A model generated the notes under the pieces. That model was not told the origin of the DNA and did no database searches. It saw nothing but the letters and a program-made list of their open reading frames with translations. A DNA stretch of 64,000 nt from Falsirhodobacter deserti (GTDB lineage Bacteria > Pseudomonadota > Alphaproteobacteria > Rhodobacterales > Rhodobacteraceae), in contig NZ_ML137218.1 in the NCBI RefSeq assembly GCF_004015795.1, forward strand, positions 1,144,311 to 1,208,310, written 5' to 3'. Both the position numbers and the translations under genes were made by a program. Below, in pieces: positions 26,494 through 36,737 of this stretch; the first letter of the stretch is position 1, and each line of letters begins with the position of its first letter.

Positions 26494-27951
26494 ATGCCTT
26501 ACGACATGCCCGTCATCGGCCTGACGCTTGACCGTGCCAGTGCCGTCCCGATCCAGCAGCAACTGTTCGAGCGTCTGAGGGAAATGATCCTGTGTTACGA
26601 TCTGGAAAAGGGAACCGAGCTTCCGTCCACCCGCGCGCTGGCCGGTGCGATCGGCGTCTCCCGCAATACCGTCTCCTGGGCCTATGAGCGACTGGCGGCC
26701 GAGCGGTATATTGCCACCCGCCCCGGTGCGCCCGCCCGCGTGACGCTGGAGCCCGCATTCCGGGAGGAGCGGGTGCGACCCGAGGGCGCCCTTCCCGCTC
26801 CCGCCTCCGCCCTACGCACGGGGGCGGGTCTCATGCGCGGCCACCGGACACCGCGCGCCATTGCCGAGCGTCCGGGCTTCTGGCCTTTCGTGCCCGACCT
26901 GCGGCAGTTCCCCTTCAAGACGTGGCACCGGATGGTTGCGCGGCACCTGCAGATGTCGCGGCATGATGACCTGACCTATGACCAGCCCGCCGGACTGCCC
27001 GACCTGCGGGCGCTGATCGCGCAGAACCTGCGCCTCAGCCGAGGTGTGGTCTGCCATCCGCATCAGGTGGTCATCACCAATGGCGGGCAGGCAGCGCTCG
27101 ACGTGATCTTTCGCCTGATCCTGAAGCGGGGCGACATGGTGTGGATGGAAGAGCCTGGCTATACCGGCGCCCTTGCCGCGATCCTTGCCGCGGGGGCCAC
27201 GGCCGCTCCGCTGCCGGTGGGGCCGAAAGAGGGGTGGGACCTTTCGCACCCGCATCTCGTCCCGCCCAAGGCGATCTATGTCACGCCAAGCTGCCAGCAG
27301 CCGTTCTGCCGCGTCATGCCGCTGGCACAGCGGCACTGGATATCGGACTACGCCCGCCGGACGGATGCATGGATCGTGGAGGACGATTTCGACAACGAGT
27401 TCCTGCCACCCCGCACCATCATCCCTGCGGTCCAAAGGCTGGATGGCGGACAACGGAGCTTTTATGTCGGCACTTTCGCCAAGACGATGTTTCCCGCCCT
27501 GCGTATCGGTTATGCCGTGGTCCCCGAGGCATTTGCCGATGACATGGCAGAGGCGACCTTCATCTCGGGCCACATGGCCAGTCTGCCGATGCAGGCGGCG
27601 CTTCTCGACTTCATCCGGCAGGGCCATTTCGCTCGCCACATGACGAAGATGCGCAGGGTGTATGACGCGCGTAAGCAGCGCCTGCTGAGCCTTGTGCAAA
27701 GCACCCTGCACCCTTGGCTTGAGCCGCTGCCCACCTGCGTCGGCCTTGCCTTGCCAACGCTGATGCGTCTGCCAGATGTACCGGTGTCGGAAGAAGCGCG
27801 CCGGCAGGGCTTGCGCATCCCGCCCATCTCCGGCCGCTACCACCAGTCATCCCCGCGGCAGGGGCTTCTGCTGGGCTTCTGCGCCATGACAGAGCCGGAA
27901 CTGTTGGCCAACGTTGCCACGCTGCGACGTATTCTGGAGCGCGCTGCCTGA
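26494..27951 (+). CDS. MocR-family (GntR plus aminotransferase-like) transcriptional regulator
   Basis: This 485-residue protein joins an N-terminal GntR winged helix (residues about 10-80, ELPSTRALAGAIGVSRNTVS) to a fold-type I aminotransferase-like domain. The PLP lysine is K330 in GTFAKTMFPALRIGY. Family members such as GabR, PdxR and TauR sense PLP or an amine-PLP adduct. The start ATG at 26494 has AAAGGA seven bases upstream. Its position, divergent from the transaminase/transporter/hydrolase operon, makes that operon the likely target. Confidence 0.93.
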   Translation: MPYDMPVIGLTLDRASAVPIQQQLFERLREMILCYDLEKGTELPSTRALAGAIGVSRNTVSWAYERLAAERYIATRPGAPARVTLEPAFREERVRPEGALPAPASALRTGAGLMRGHRTPRAIAERPGFWPFVPDLRQFPFKTWHRMVARHLQMSRHDDLTYDQPAGLPDLRALIAQNLRLSRGVVCHPHQVVITNGGQAALDVIFRLILKRGDMVWMEEPGYTGALAAILAAGATAAPLPVGPKEGWDLSHPHLVPPKAIYVTPSCQQPFCRVMPLAQRHWISDYARRTDAWIVEDDFDNEFLPPRTIIPAVQRLDGGQRSFYVGTFAKTMFPALRIGYAVVPEAFADDMAEATFISGHMASLPMQAALLDFIRQGHFARHMTKMRRVYDARKQRLLSLVQSTLHPWLEPLPTCVGLALPTLMRLPDVPVSEEARRQGLRIPPISGRYHQSSPRQGLLLGFCAMTEPELLANVATLRRILERAA

Positions 27952-28896
27952 TTGGTTGCTTCTGGAAGACGTGGCAAACTCTGACGGACGGGCATCCATG
28001 CGACATCGATGTGCCTTCCGAAGCGTAAAAATAGCGCCTTCGGGGGGAGTGGAACTTCCCCCGGTATCACGCGCAAGCAGATGCCTGATGCGCTGGCGGC
28101 GACCGAGCGTTCGCGCCTACCGGCGCACCGCGAACTGGCCATTGCGGCAATCGCGGAACGCATGGGCGACACCACCACAAACCCCGACTCGGATTACGCC
28201 GTCCGCCTTACCCGAGTCCTGTTCATGTGATCACCAGGCGGGACCGGAGGGTACCTTCATTCCGGTCCACTCCACGTCCGCCCTCGAGGCCCCGTGGTAG
28301 CAGAGATGCCCTTCAGGTCCCGACCTGACCAAAGCCGGGCAGACTTTGAATCCATCCTGAAAAGCAAAAGAAGAAGGCTTCATTGCGCGTCAAATGATCC
28401 TCGGTATGCATCTGGGAAATGACCACGGCGCTCTGCCCCACGCCTGGCGGATGCCCGGCACGGACCCCCGCGCCTATACCAGCTTCGATGCGAAGGTGCG
28501 GCAGGCGCAGACCGCCGAGCGCGGGAAGTTCCAGTTCCTGTTTCTGCCCGACGGTCCCTCTGCCGTTTCCGTCGATCTCGATCACGAGCCGTCCGGCTTC
28601 AATCTCGACGTGATGATGACGCTGGCGGCCGTCGCCCGCGAGACCGAACGGATCGGCCTGGTCGCCACCGGATCAACCACATTCAATGGCCTTCAATCTC
28701 GCCCGGCAGTTCAAGGCACTGGATATCATGAGCCATGGGCGGACGGGCTGGAACGCCACAGCGCTTTGGGCTGTAACGAAAGCACGTCTCTCTGACGCCG
28801 AACGTCCGACAGGCCAGCACAACACTGATCCCCTGCGTCACCACCGCCTTCGCAGTCCACTCGCGGCGGCAGAGGATTGACTACGGGTTCATATGT
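27952..28896. other. Gene-poor region with decayed coding fragments
   Basis: About 950 bases follow the MocR gene. They hold a G/C-rich hairpin without a T tract (28042-28062), an unrecognised open stretch (28009-28230, plus strand, reading RELAIAAIAERMGD near its end) that may be another gene scrap, and a truncated monooxygenase annotated separately. No intact gene is visible until imuA. Confidence 0.6.
28394..28760 (+). pseudogene. NtaA/SnaA-type flavin-dependent monooxygenase, truncated and frameshifted
   Basis: From the ATG at 28394 the frame reads MILGMHLGNDHGALPHAWRM, then QAQTAERGKFQFLFLPDGP and RETERIGLVATGSTTFN. This is the start of the bacterial luciferase-like NtaA/SnaA/DszA monooxygenases, which use FMNH2 from a separate reductase. 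The frame breaks at about 28686 and continues in the next frame as FNLARQFKALDIMSHGRTGW, the next conserved block. Homology then stops at about 28760, so about 300 C-terminal residues are gone. It is a clear pseudogene. Confidence 0.8.
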
Positions 28897-28911
28897 GAAC
28901 AAAAGGTGAAC
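28897..28911 (+). promoter_or_regulatory. LexA (SOS) box upstream of imuA
   Basis: The sequence is GAAC, seven bases, GAAC; its complement is GTTC-N7-GTTC, the direct-repeat SOS box of Rhodobacter-type LexA. It lies 41-55 bases before the imuA ATG. Extra copies flank it: GTTC at 28887 makes a GTTCA/TGAAC inverted repeat with the first GAAC, and another GAAC lies at 28920. The imu cassette downstream is a known SOS target, which strengthens the call. Confidence 0.85.
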
Positions 28912-28951
28912 TATGCTATGAACCGATCCCTCAACGGAGGCTGACACTGCC

Positions 28952-29707
28952 ATGTCCGCTCGCTCCCCTAACCCGGCCCTTGCCGCGCTGCGCCAGCAGG
29001 TCGCGGCGATCGAGGGTGACGGCGGCCCGCCACCCGCGGTGCTGCCATTCGATATACCCGAACTCGATCGTCGCCTGCCAAAGGGCGGCCTCGTCCTCGG
29101 CTGTCTGCATGAAGTCGCGGGCGGCGGGGGTGGTGCCGTGGACGGGGCGGCGGCCGCGTGCTTTGCCGCCGGCATCGCCGCCCGCCTCAACGGCCCAGTG
29201 CTGTGGTGCGTAACGCAGGCCGATCTTTTCGCACCCGGGCTGGAGCAGGCCGGGCTGCCCCCCGACCGCGTCATCTATGTGGACGCCGGTGATGATCAGG
29301 GCGTGCTGGCCTGCATGGAGGAAGGCTTGCGTCATGGTGGCCTTGCCGCCGTCATTGCGGATGTGGCCAGATTGTCGATGACGGCATCGCGGCGTCTGCA
29401 CCTGGCGGCCAAGGGATCCGGCACCACCGGCATCGCCCTGCGCCGCTGGCGGCATCCCACGGAAGCCAGCGACTTCGGCCAGCCCACGGCAGCCATGACG
29501 CGCTGGCGTGTGTCGGTGCTTCCTTCATCGCCGCTGCCGGTTCCCGGCGTCGGGCGGGCCCGCTGGCTGATCGAACTGATCCGCGCGCGGGCGGGCGAAA
29601 GTCTGGATATCGAGCTGGAGGCATGTGATGGCACGGGTCATCTCGGTCTGCCTGCCGCTGTGGCCGACCGATCGGCTGCGACGGCAGGACGACACGCTTT
29701 CGGCTAG
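28952..29707 (+). CDS. imuA: ImuA, SOS mutagenesis accessory protein
   Basis: This 251-residue RecA/SulA-like protein has the alphaproteobacterial ImuA features LPFDIPELDRRLPKGGL and LHEVAGGGG near the start, and MTRWRVSVLPS and RARWLIELIRARAGES near the end. ImuA works with ImuB and DnaE2 in error-prone lesion bypass after DNA damage. The start ATG at 28952 has GGAGG 12 bases upstream. Its 3' end overlaps imuB by 80 bases in another frame. Expression should be damage-induced through the LexA box. Confidence 0.9.
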   Translation: MSARSPNPALAALRQQVAAIEGDGGPPPAVLPFDIPELDRRLPKGGLVLGCLHEVAGGGGGAVDGAAAACFAAGIAARLNGPVLWCVTQADLFAPGLEQAGLPPDRVIYVDAGDDQGVLACMEEGLRHGGLAAVIADVARLSMTASRRLHLAAKGSGTTGIALRRWRHPTEASDFGQPTAAMTRWRVSVLPSSPLPVPGVGRARWLIELIRARAGESLDIELEACDGTGHLGLPAAVADRSAATAGRHAFG

Positions 29708-31136
29708 GCCGCTGATCATCGCCGGACGGGTCGGCAACCGCCGCATCGTCACCGCTGCGGACGAAGCCGCCATGGGTTTGGGCCTGCACCCCGGCATGCC
29801 GGTCAGCAAGGCGCAGGCGCTGGTTCCGGACCTGCTGATCGAACGGGCCGATCCGGCGGCGGATCTGGCAAGCCTTGAGCGGCTGGCTTTCTGGGTCTTG
29901 CAGCGCATCGCCCCCATCGTGGCGGTGGACCCGCCGGACGGGATCGTCATCGATTCCACCGGCGCCGACCATCTGCATGGCGGCGAGGAGGCGATGCTGG
30001 ATGCGCTGATCGGACGGCTGGTCCTGTCCGGTGTCAGCGCCCGCGCCGCCATTGCCGACACATGGGGGGCGGCCCATGCGCTGGCGCGGTTCGTGGCGCA
30101 GCCGGCGATCATCGCACAGGCGGGTTCGGCAGAGGCACTGCTGTCACCCCTGCCACTGACAGCCCTGCGCCTGCCGCCATCCGTTGCGTCAGGCCTGCAC
30201 GATCTTGGCTTTGCCTGCATCGGCGATCTTCTTGGCCAGCCCCGCGCGCCGCTGACCCGCCGTTTCGGGCCAGAGCTGTGCCGCCGTATGGATCAGGCGC
30301 TTGGGCAGCTTGCCGAACCCATCGAACCGCTGCGCCCCGAGGGGCTGGTCGAGGTGCGCCGCGCCTTTCCCGAACCCATCGGTGCGGCAGAAACCATCGC
30401 CCGCTATATCCGCAAGCTGGTCGCCTCCCTCTGCACGGCGCTGGAGGAGCGGGGCCTTGGCGTGCGCCGTCTGGACCTTCTTTGCACCCGCGTCGACAAC
30501 CGGGTGGAGACGGTGCGCATCGGCCTTGCCGTCCCGCAGCGCGACCCGCAGCGGCTGACCCGCCTGCTTTGCGACAGGATCGAAACCATCGCTCCCGGCT
30601 TCGGCATAGAGATCATGACCCTGACCGCGACGCTGACAGAGCCGCTGGCGGCCAAGCAGATCAGCAGCCTCGATGCCACGGCACCGGACCTCTCCGGACT
30701 GATCGACGTGCTGGCAAACCGGGTCGGCCCCCGCGCCGTTTACCGCATGGCCCCGGTGGCCAGCGACGTGCCGGAACGGTCGGTTCGGCGCATCCCTGCC
30801 CTGGCCGAGGAGACCGGTGCCGGCTGGCCCGACCACTGGCCCCGCCCCTCGCGCCTGCTGCCCCGGCCCGAGGCGATCGAGACCATGGCCCTTCTGCCCG
30901 ATCACCCGCCGAACTGGATCTCGTGGCGGGGCATCCGCCGGCGCGTGCGCCGGGCCGACGGGCCAGAGCGGGTGTTTGGCGAATGGTGGAAGCGGGACGC
31001 CGAGCTGATCGCCGTGCGCGATTATTTCCGCATCGAGGACGATGCGGGCGAGCGGTTCTGGATCTTCCGCGCGGGTGATGGCGAGAATGCCGCCACAGGC
31101 TCGCATCGCTGGTTCCTGCACGGGGTGTTCGGATGA
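29628..31136 (+). CDS. imuB: ImuB, Y-family polymerase-like mutagenesis protein
   Basis: This 502-residue DinB-like protein starts [16 protein letters not shown] and contains the palm-type [16 protein letters not shown] and a little-finger region. ImuB proteins are thought to be catalytically inactive adaptors that bind the sliding clamp and DnaE2. The ATG at 29628 has GGAGG seven bases upstream and lies within the end of imuA. The C-terminus carries the conserved [19 protein letters not shown]. It ends in a four-base overlap with dnaE2. Confidence 0.93.
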   Translation: MARVISVCLPLWPTDRLRRQDDTLSARPLIIAGRVGNRRIVTAADEAAMGLGLHPGMPVSKAQALVPDLLIERADPAADLASLERLAFWVLQRIAPIVAVDPPDGIVIDSTGADHLHGGEEAMLDALIGRLVLSGVSARAAIADTWGAAHALARFVAQPAIIAQAGSAEALLSPLPLTALRLPPSVASGLHDLGFACIGDLLGQPRAPLTRRFGPELCRRMDQALGQLAEPIEPLRPEGLVEVRRAFPEPIGAAETIARYIRKLVASLCTALEERGLGVRRLDLLCTRVDNRVETVRIGLAVPQRDPQRLTRLLCDRIETIAPGFGIEIMTLTATLTEPLAAKQISSLDATAPDLSGLIDVLANRVGPRAVYRMAPVASDVPERSVRRIPALAEETGAGWPDHWPRPSRLLPRPEAIETMALLPDHPPNWISWRGIRRRVRRADGPERVFGEWWKRDAELIAVRDYFRIEDDAGERFWIFRAGDGENAATGSHRWFLHGVFG

Positions 31137-34100
31137 GATATGCCGAGCTTCAGGTCACCTCCCACTTCTCCTTCCTGCGCGGCGCATCTTCGGCCGAGGA
31201 GTTGTTCGCCACCGCCGCCCTGATGGGGATGACCGCGCTGGCGGTGACCGACCGCAACACCCTTTCCGGCATCGTGCGCGCGCATGAGGCGGCGAAGACG
31301 ACCGGCATGCGGCTGATCGTCGGCTGCCGTCTGGACCTTGCCTGCGGCACGGCGCTGCTGGTCTATCCCATCGACCGCGCAGCCTATTCGCGCCTTTGCC
31401 GCCTGCTGTCGCTGGGCAAATCCCGCGCCGGCAAGGGCGGCTGCCATCTGGAATGGACCGATCTTGCGCCTTATGCTGAAGGGCTGATCGCGGTGCTGGT
31501 GCCCGACCTTGCCGATGACACCTGCGGGCTGCGCCTGCGGCGGTTGCGCAAGCTGTTCGGCGACCGCGCCTATCTTGCGCTGACCCTGCGCCGCCGCCCG
31601 AACGACCAGATGCGGCTGCACGAGCTTTCCACGCTAGCGGCACAGATGCGGGTGCCGACGGTGGTCACGAACGACGTCCTTTACCACGAGCCGTCCCGCC
31701 GCATCCTGCAGGACGTGGTCACCGCCATCCGCCACACCACCACCGTCGACGCCCTCGGCTTTCGGCGCGAACGTCACGCCGACCGCTATCTGAAGCCGCC
31801 GGAGGAGATGCACCGCCTCTTTGCCCGCTATCCCGAGGCGCTGGCCCGCAGCATCGAGATCGCGAACCGCTGCCGCTTCTCGCTGGACGAGCTGAAGTAT
31901 CAGTATCCGGAAGAGCGCGATGATCCCGCGTTGACCCCGCAGGAGACGTTGGCCCGCCTTACCTGGGAAGGTGCCGCAACCCGATATCCGGACGGCATTC
32001 CGGACGGGGTCACTGCTTCGCTGAACCACGAGCTGACGCTGATCGACAAGCTCGGCTATGCCCCCTACTTCCTGACCGTGCACAGCATCGTCCGCTTTGC
32101 CCGCTCCCGCGGGATCCTCTGCCAAGGGCGCGGGTCGGCCGCAAATTCCGCCGTCTGCTACGTCCTTGGCGTCACCTCGATCGACCCGAGCCGCAATGAC
32201 CTCCTTTTCGAGCGGTTCATCTCTGCCGAACGCCACGAGCCACCCGACATCGACGTGGATTTCGAGCATGAACGCCGCGAAGAAGTGATCCAGTGGATCT
32301 ACAAGACCTATGGCCGCGATCGCGCTGCCCTTTGCGCCACGGTCACCCGTTATCGCGCCAAGGGGGCGCTGCGGGATGTGGGCAAGGCGATGGGGCTGCC
32401 GGAGGATCTGATCGCCTCCCTTTCCGGCCTGATCTGGGCCTGGTCGGAAACCGGCGTCAGCGACAGCCAGATACAGGAGCTGAACCTGAACCCCGATGAC
32501 CGCCGCCTGCGGCTGACCCTGGCGCTGGCGGCGCAGCTTCAGGGCACTCCGCGCCACCTGTCGCAGCATCCGGGCGGGTTCGTGCTGACGCAGGACCGGC
32601 TGGACGATCTGGTGCCGATCGAACCCGCCGCCATGGCCGACCGGCAGATCATCGAATGGGACAAGGACGACATTGACGCGCTGAAGTTCATGAAGGTCGA
32701 CGTGCTGGCGCTTGGCATGCTGACCTGCATGTCCAAGGGGCTGGATCTGATCGCCGACCACAAGGGTGTACGCTATGACCTTGCCACCATTCCGGCCGAG
32801 GACCCGCGCACATATGCCATGATCCGCCGCGCCGACACGCTTGGCACCTTCCAGATCGAAAGCCGGGCGCAGATGGCGATGCTGCCGCGCCTGAAGCCAC
32901 GCACCTTCTATGACCTTGTCGTGCAGGTGGCCATCGTCCGGCCCGGCCCGATCCAGGGCGACATGGTCCACCCCTACCTGCGAAGGCGGGCGGGGCTGGA
33001 GGCGGTGGAATACCCGACGGACGCGTTGAGGAACGTGCTGGGCAAGACCCTCGGCGTGCCGCTGTTCCAGGAACAGGCAATGCGCGTCGCCATCGACTGC
33101 GCCGGCTTCACGCCGGGCGAGGCTGACATGCTTCGGAAGTCGATGGCGACATTCAAGTTCACCGGCGGCGTCAGCGCCTTCCGCGACAAGCTGATCGACG
33201 GCATGGCCGAGCGCGGCTATTCCCCCGACTTCGCCGAACGCACCTTCCGGCAGCTGGAGGGCTTCGGCTCCTACGGTTTTCCCGAAAGCCATGCCGCCAG
33301 CTTCGCTCTAGTTGCCTATGCCTCAAGCTGGCTGAAGTGCTGGCACCCCGATGCCTTCTGCGCCGCTCTTTTGAACAGCCAGCCGATGGGCTTCTATGCC
33401 CCGGCGCAGATCGTTCGCGATGCGCAGGAACACGGGGTGGAGATACGGCCCGTCTGCATCAACGCCTCCCACTGGGATTGCACGCTGGAGCCTGCGGGCG
33501 AGGCCTTCGCCGTCCGGCTGGGGCTGCGCATGGTGAAGGGGCTGGCCAATGCCCATGCCGCTGCCATCACGCTGGCGCGGATGGATGACCCCTTCACCTC
33601 GATCGAGGATCTGTGGCGGCGGGTGGACGTTCCTGCCGCCAGCCTTGTCCGCATTGCCGAGGCCGACGGCTTCCACCCCAGCCTGCGCCTTGCCCGCCGA
33701 GAGGCATTATGGGCAATCAAGGGCCTGCCGCAGAATGAACTGCCGCTGTTTGCCGCCGCGGATCGCGAAAGCCGGCAAGACACTGCGGAACCCGCCATTG
33801 CCCTGCGCCCCATGCCCGACGGACGCGAGGTGGTGGAAGATTACAGCCATACGGGCCTCTCACTGCGCCGGCACCCGGTGGCCTTCCTGCGCCCGGACCT
33901 TGCAAGACGGCGGATCATTTCCTGCGCCGAGGCCATGGCCACGCGCGGCCGCCGCTGGTGCGAAGTGGCGGGTCTGGTGCTTGTGCGCCAGCGTCCGGGT
34001 TCGGCCAAGGGCGTGATGTTCCTGACGCTGGAGGATGAAAGCGGCATCGCCAATCTTGTTATCTGGCCAAAGGTGTTCGAGGCGCACCGCCGCATCATCC

Positions 34101-34360
34101 TTGGCGCGGGAATGATTGCCGTGAAGGGTCAGGTCCAGCGCGAGGGCGAGGTCGTCCACTTGATCGCACGCAACATTGCGGATCTGTCGGCAGAGCTGAA
34201 AAGCGTCAGCACGCGGGAAAGCAAAGGGAAGGTGGAGATGGGGAACGGGGCGGAGACGCCAATCCCCGCGAGCCCGTCAAAAGGGGTGCGAGTGCGGGAT
34301 ATCTATATCCCCGATCTTCATCTGGATGCGATCCGTGTGAAAACGAGGGATTTTCGATAG
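31133..34360 (+). CDS. dnaE2: Error-prone DNA polymerase DnaE2 (ImuC)
   Basis: This 1075-residue C-family polymerase has an N-terminal PHP domain ([18 protein letters not shown]), catalytic aspartates in [13 protein letters not shown] (around residues 371-377), the [18 protein letters not shown] segment, and a C-terminal OB fold ([17 protein letters not shown]). Length matches DnaE2 (about 1040-1090) rather than replicative DnaE1. It performs mutagenic translesion synthesis as the catalytic member of the imu cassette. The ATG overlaps the imuB stop by four bases. Confidence 0.96.
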   Translation: MRYAELQVTSHFSFLRGASSAEELFATAALMGMTALAVTDRNTLSGIVRAHEAAKTTGMRLIVGCRLDLACGTALLVYPIDRAAYSRLCRLLSLGKSRAGKGGCHLEWTDLAPYAEGLIAVLVPDLADDTCGLRLRRLRKLFGDRAYLALTLRRRPNDQMRLHELSTLAAQMRVPTVVTNDVLYHEPSRRILQDVVTAIRHTTTVDALGFRRERHADRYLKPPEEMHRLFARYPEALARSIEIANRCRFSLDELKYQYPEERDDPALTPQETLARLTWEGAATRYPDGIPDGVTASLNHELTLIDKLGYAPYFLTVHSIVRFARSRGILCQGRGSAANSAVCYVLGVTSIDPSRNDLLFERFISAERHEPPDIDVDFEHERREEVIQWIYKTYGRDRAALCATVTRYRAKGALRDVGKAMGLPEDLIASLSGLIWAWSETGVSDSQIQELNLNPDDRRLRLTLALAAQLQGTPRHLSQHPGGFVLTQDRLDDLVPIEPAAMADRQIIEWDKDDIDALKFMKVDVLALGMLTCMSKGLDLIADHKGVRYDLATIPAEDPRTYAMIRRADTLGTFQIESRAQMAMLPRLKPRTFYDLVVQVAIVRPGPIQGDMVHPYLRRRAGLEAVEYPTDALRNVLGKTLGVPLFQEQAMRVAIDCAGFTPGEADMLRKSMATFKFTGGVSAFRDKLIDGMAERGYSPDFAERTFRQLEGFGSYGFPESHAASFALVAYASSWLKCWHPDAFCAALLNSQPMGFYAPAQIVRDAQEHGVEIRPVCINASHWDCTLEPAGEAFAVRLGLRMVKGLANAHAAAITLARMDDPFTSIEDLWRRVDVPAASLVRIAEADGFHPSLRLARREALWAIKGLPQNELPLFAAADRESRQDTAEPAIALRPMPDGREVVEDYSHTGLSLRRHPVAFLRPDLARRRIISCAEAMATRGRRWCEVAGLVLVRQRPGSAKGVMFLTLEDESGIANLVIWPKVFEAHRRIILGAGMIAVKGQVQREGEVVHLIARNIADLSAELKSVSTRESKGKVEMGNGAETPIPASPSKGVRVRDIYIPDLHLDAIRVKTRDFR

Positions 34361-34368
34361 CAGACAGA

Positions 34369-34413
34369 GCGGCGCCTGCCCTGTGAGCGTCCTTGAACCG
34401 GCAGGCTGGCCGC
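34369..34413. terminator. Hairpin between convergent genes, candidate bidirectional terminator
   Basis: GCGGC-GCCTGCC on the left pairs with GGCAGGC-TG-GCCGC on the right across a 19-base loop. The structure fills the 57-base gap between the dnaE2 stop and the stop of the convergent hypothetical gene. There is no T run on either side, so intrinsic termination is only moderately supported. Confidence 0.45.
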
Positions 34414-34417
34414 AACC

Positions 34418-35014
34418 CTAATCAGTGTCGCCATGCCGGTGGCCGGCATCATCATGCCACCAGCAGATCACGCGGCTTTCAGCGCGCAGCCCGTCGCTGG
34501 CCGATGGCTGGCTCAGCGCGCGGTGGCAGGTGACGCCGCCGATCTGCAATTGCCCGAATACGTTGTGGCCAAGATGGGCCGTCATGACCTTGTCGATCAG
34601 ATAGGGGCTCAACTCCTCGGGGCGAGCGCAGGCGGGATCCGCCACGATCTCGGCCAGACGCTCGCGCCTGGCATCTTCGGCGGCAAGGATCCGGGCCACT
34701 TCCGCACGGAAGGATTCTTCCGTCGCGGCATAAGCCTCCAGCGCAGGCAGCGATTTCTGCGGGGGTTTCTTCAGCTTCAGATGCCCGCCCCTGTAAAGGG
34801 CCAGCAGCACCCGCGCGCCGATGGGAGAGGTCAGCTGCACCGATGCTTCGCGGAACGCGAGTTCCTTTTCCTCGGCCGACAAGCGCAGCGACAGGGGCCT
34901 GCCATCCAGCACCGCCCGTCGCAGGGCCGCCAGCGCAGGGGTGCGATGTACGTTCGGGATCAGATCGATGACCGAAAGCGCCGGCTTCATCAGCGCCTGA
35001 ATGTCCCACAGCAT
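34418..35014 (-). CDS. Hypothetical protein
   Basis: This 198-residue soluble protein belongs to no family I recognise. It starts MLWDIQALMKPALSVIDLIP, contains a lysine-rich RGGHLKLKKPPQKSLPAL stretch and a Glu/Ala/Arg-rich helical part (SFRAEVARILAAEDARRERL), and ends with a His/Asp-rich tail (CWWHDDAGHRHGD). The start at 35014 is chosen for the GGGGA upstream; earlier starts lie in the divergent rsgA promoter region. Codon usage looks like that of its neighbours. It is divergent from rsgA with 118 bases between them. Confidence 0.7.
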   Translation of the reverse strand: MLWDIQALMKPALSVIDLIPNVHRTPALAALRRAVLDGRPLSLRLSAEEKELAFREASVQLTSPIGARVLLALYRGGHLKLKKPPQKSLPALEAYAATEESFRAEVARILAAEDARRERLAEIVADPACARPEELSPYLIDKVMTAHLGHNVFGQLQIGGVTCHRALSQPSASDGLRAESRVICWWHDDAGHRHGDTD

Positions 35015-35132
35015 GATTTTTCCCCGCCAAACAACCCTTGGTGCCGGATTAGACCGCCGCAGGGTGGGAAGTCCACTCGTGTCGGGCGGGAAAGGCTTGC
35101 AAAGGTCACGGAACGGGCGCATTCAGATCATC

Positions 35133-36167
35133 GTGAAATCTGCATCCGATCATCCTCGTTCGGCACTCGATGCCCTTGGTTGGCAGGCGTTCTTTGCCGA
35201 ACAGCTGGACGCCGAGGAGCTTTCGCTTGCCCCCATGCGCGTTGCGACCGTTCACCGGGCGCGGATGACGGCGGCTTCCCCCGATGGCCCCGTCCGCCTG
35301 AACCTGCCACCCAGGACCAACACCTCGGATTATGCGGTGGGCGACTGGATCCTGGTGGAGCCGGAAACCGGCCTGCTGGTCCGCAGGCTTGAACGCAAGA
35401 CCTTGCTGCGCAGGCGCACCGAAGGGGGGCGCGAGCCGCAACTGATCGCGGCGAATGTGGATACGCTTTTCATCGTCACCTCTTGCAACGATGACCTGAA
35501 TCCGGCCCGCATCGAACGGTATCTGGCCCTTGCCAACGAAGCAGGCACCACGCCCGTGGTTGTTCTGACAAAGGCCGACCAGGTGGCGGATGTTGCCCCT
35601 TACCGCGATCAGGTCACGGGCCTGCAACGCGGGTTGGCGGTGGTCTCGCTTGATGCAACCTCGGCCATGGCGGCGGAAGTTCTGGCACCCTGGTGCGGCG
35701 TGGGCCAGACGGTTGCGCTGGTCGGCTCCTCCGGGGTGGGGAAATCCTCGCTGCTGAACACCATCACGGAAAAAGACCCCGATGAGGCGCAGTTGACCGG
35801 CAGCATCCGCGAGGATGATGCCAAGGGGCGGCATACGACCACGTCCCGCTCGCTTCACGCGATTGCGGGCGGCGCACAGGTGATCGACACGCCAGGCATC
35901 CGCACCCTGCACATCAGCGATATGTCGTTGGGACTGGACGTGCTGTTCGCCGAGATTGCAGAGCTTGCGCCCCATTGCCGCTTTCGCGACTGCACCCACG
36001 CCCACGAGCCGGGCTGCGCGGTTCAGGCAGCCCTGGCAGACGGATCGATCGATCCGGCCCGGGTGGACAGGTGGCGCAAGCTGGCCGAGGAAAGCCGTGC
36101 CAACACGCCCGTTCAGTCGGGCCCGCGCGGTAACAGGATCACGAAACCTGCCGGCAAGCGCCGCTGA
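35133..36167 (+). CDS. rsgA: Ribosome small subunit-dependent GTPase A
   Basis: This protein of about 344 residues assists late 30S ribosome maturation. The GTPase is circularly permuted: TKAD comes first, then GSSGVGKSS, then DTPGIR. An OB fold precedes it, and a zinc-binding CRFRDCTHAHEPGC follows. The start is uncertain: no ATG fits, and the GTG at 35133 (VKSASDHPRSALDALGW) is the best candidate although no clear Shine-Dalgarno precedes it. An ATG at 35001 in the same frame would add residues with no family counterpart. Confidence 0.93.
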   Translation: MKSASDHPRSALDALGWQAFFAEQLDAEELSLAPMRVATVHRARMTAASPDGPVRLNLPPRTNTSDYAVGDWILVEPETGLLVRRLERKTLLRRRTEGGREPQLIAANVDTLFIVTSCNDDLNPARIERYLALANEAGTTPVVVLTKADQVADVAPYRDQVTGLQRGLAVVSLDATSAMAAEVLAPWCGVGQTVALVGSSGVGKSSLLNTITEKDPDEAQLTGSIREDDAKGRHTTTSRSLHAIAGGAQVIDTPGIRTLHISDMSLGLDVLFAEIAELAPHCRFRDCTHAHEPGCAVQAALADGSIDPARVDRWRKLAEESRANTPVQSGPRGNRITKPAGKRR

Positions 36168-36328
36168 AATCCCGCTGCGTCGCGCGCCCCTGCGTGACGG
36201 GCTTCGGGCGCCCGCGCCTGATCCGAAAAACAGCTAGACTTCTCTGGACCCTGCCCCACCTGAAACCCGAAAGCATCCTGATCCCGGGCTGAAGCAAGCC
36301 GAAGGATCAGCGCAATGAGGAGGCGATG

Positions 36329-36721
36329 ATGGCAGACGCAACCTTCCACAAATCCGGCTGGATACGCGCAGGAATCCCCCGCACGGGCGGATGGCGGATC
36401 GCCACCATCGTGCTGGCGGTCGTGCTTGGCCTGTTCGGCATCGCACTGCTTCTGGGTGGCATCTGGCTGATCGCGCTGGGCGGAAGCTGGTATTACGCGC
36501 TGGCGGGGGCCGGACTTTGCATCACGGCGTGGCTGCTTGCAAGACAACGGCGCGCCGCACTGCCTTTCTATGTGATCGTCTGGCTTCTGACCGTCGTCTG
36601 GGCCTTCTGGGAGGTGGGGACCGATTGGTGGGCACAGGTGCCGCGCCTTGTTGCGCCAACCGTGGTGCTGGTGCTGATCCTGCTGGTGCTGCCTGCGCTT
36701 GGCCGCGCCCGCAACCGCTGA
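36329..36721 (+). CDS. Small membrane protein equal to the membrane domain of a PQQ glucose dehydrogenase
   Basis: This 130-residue protein has four clear hydrophobic helices (TIVLAVVLGLFGIALLLGGI, YYALAGAGLCITAWLLA, PFYVIVWLLTVVWAFWEVG, APTVVLVLILLVLPALG). The pattern with YVIVWLLTVVWAFWEVG matches the N-terminal quinone-interacting membrane part of Gcd-type dehydrogenases. The catalytic part is encoded by the next gene, 16 bases downstream. The second of two tandem ATGs is chosen because GGAGG then sits five bases away. It probably anchors the dehydrogenase and passes electrons to ubiquinone (inference). Confidence 0.8.
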   Translation: MADATFHKSGWIRAGIPRTGGWRIATIVLAVVLGLFGIALLLGGIWLIALGGSWYYALAGAGLCITAWLLARQRRAALPFYVIVWLLTVVWAFWEVGTDWWAQVPRLVAPTVVLVLILLVLPALGRARNR

Positions 36722-36737
36722 ACGGGGAGGAAACGAC

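Noticed and set aside
28042-28062. Terminator after the MocR gene
   Set aside because: The GGGGGA/TCCCCC hairpin is imperfect, lies 90 bases past the stop, and is not followed by a T run.
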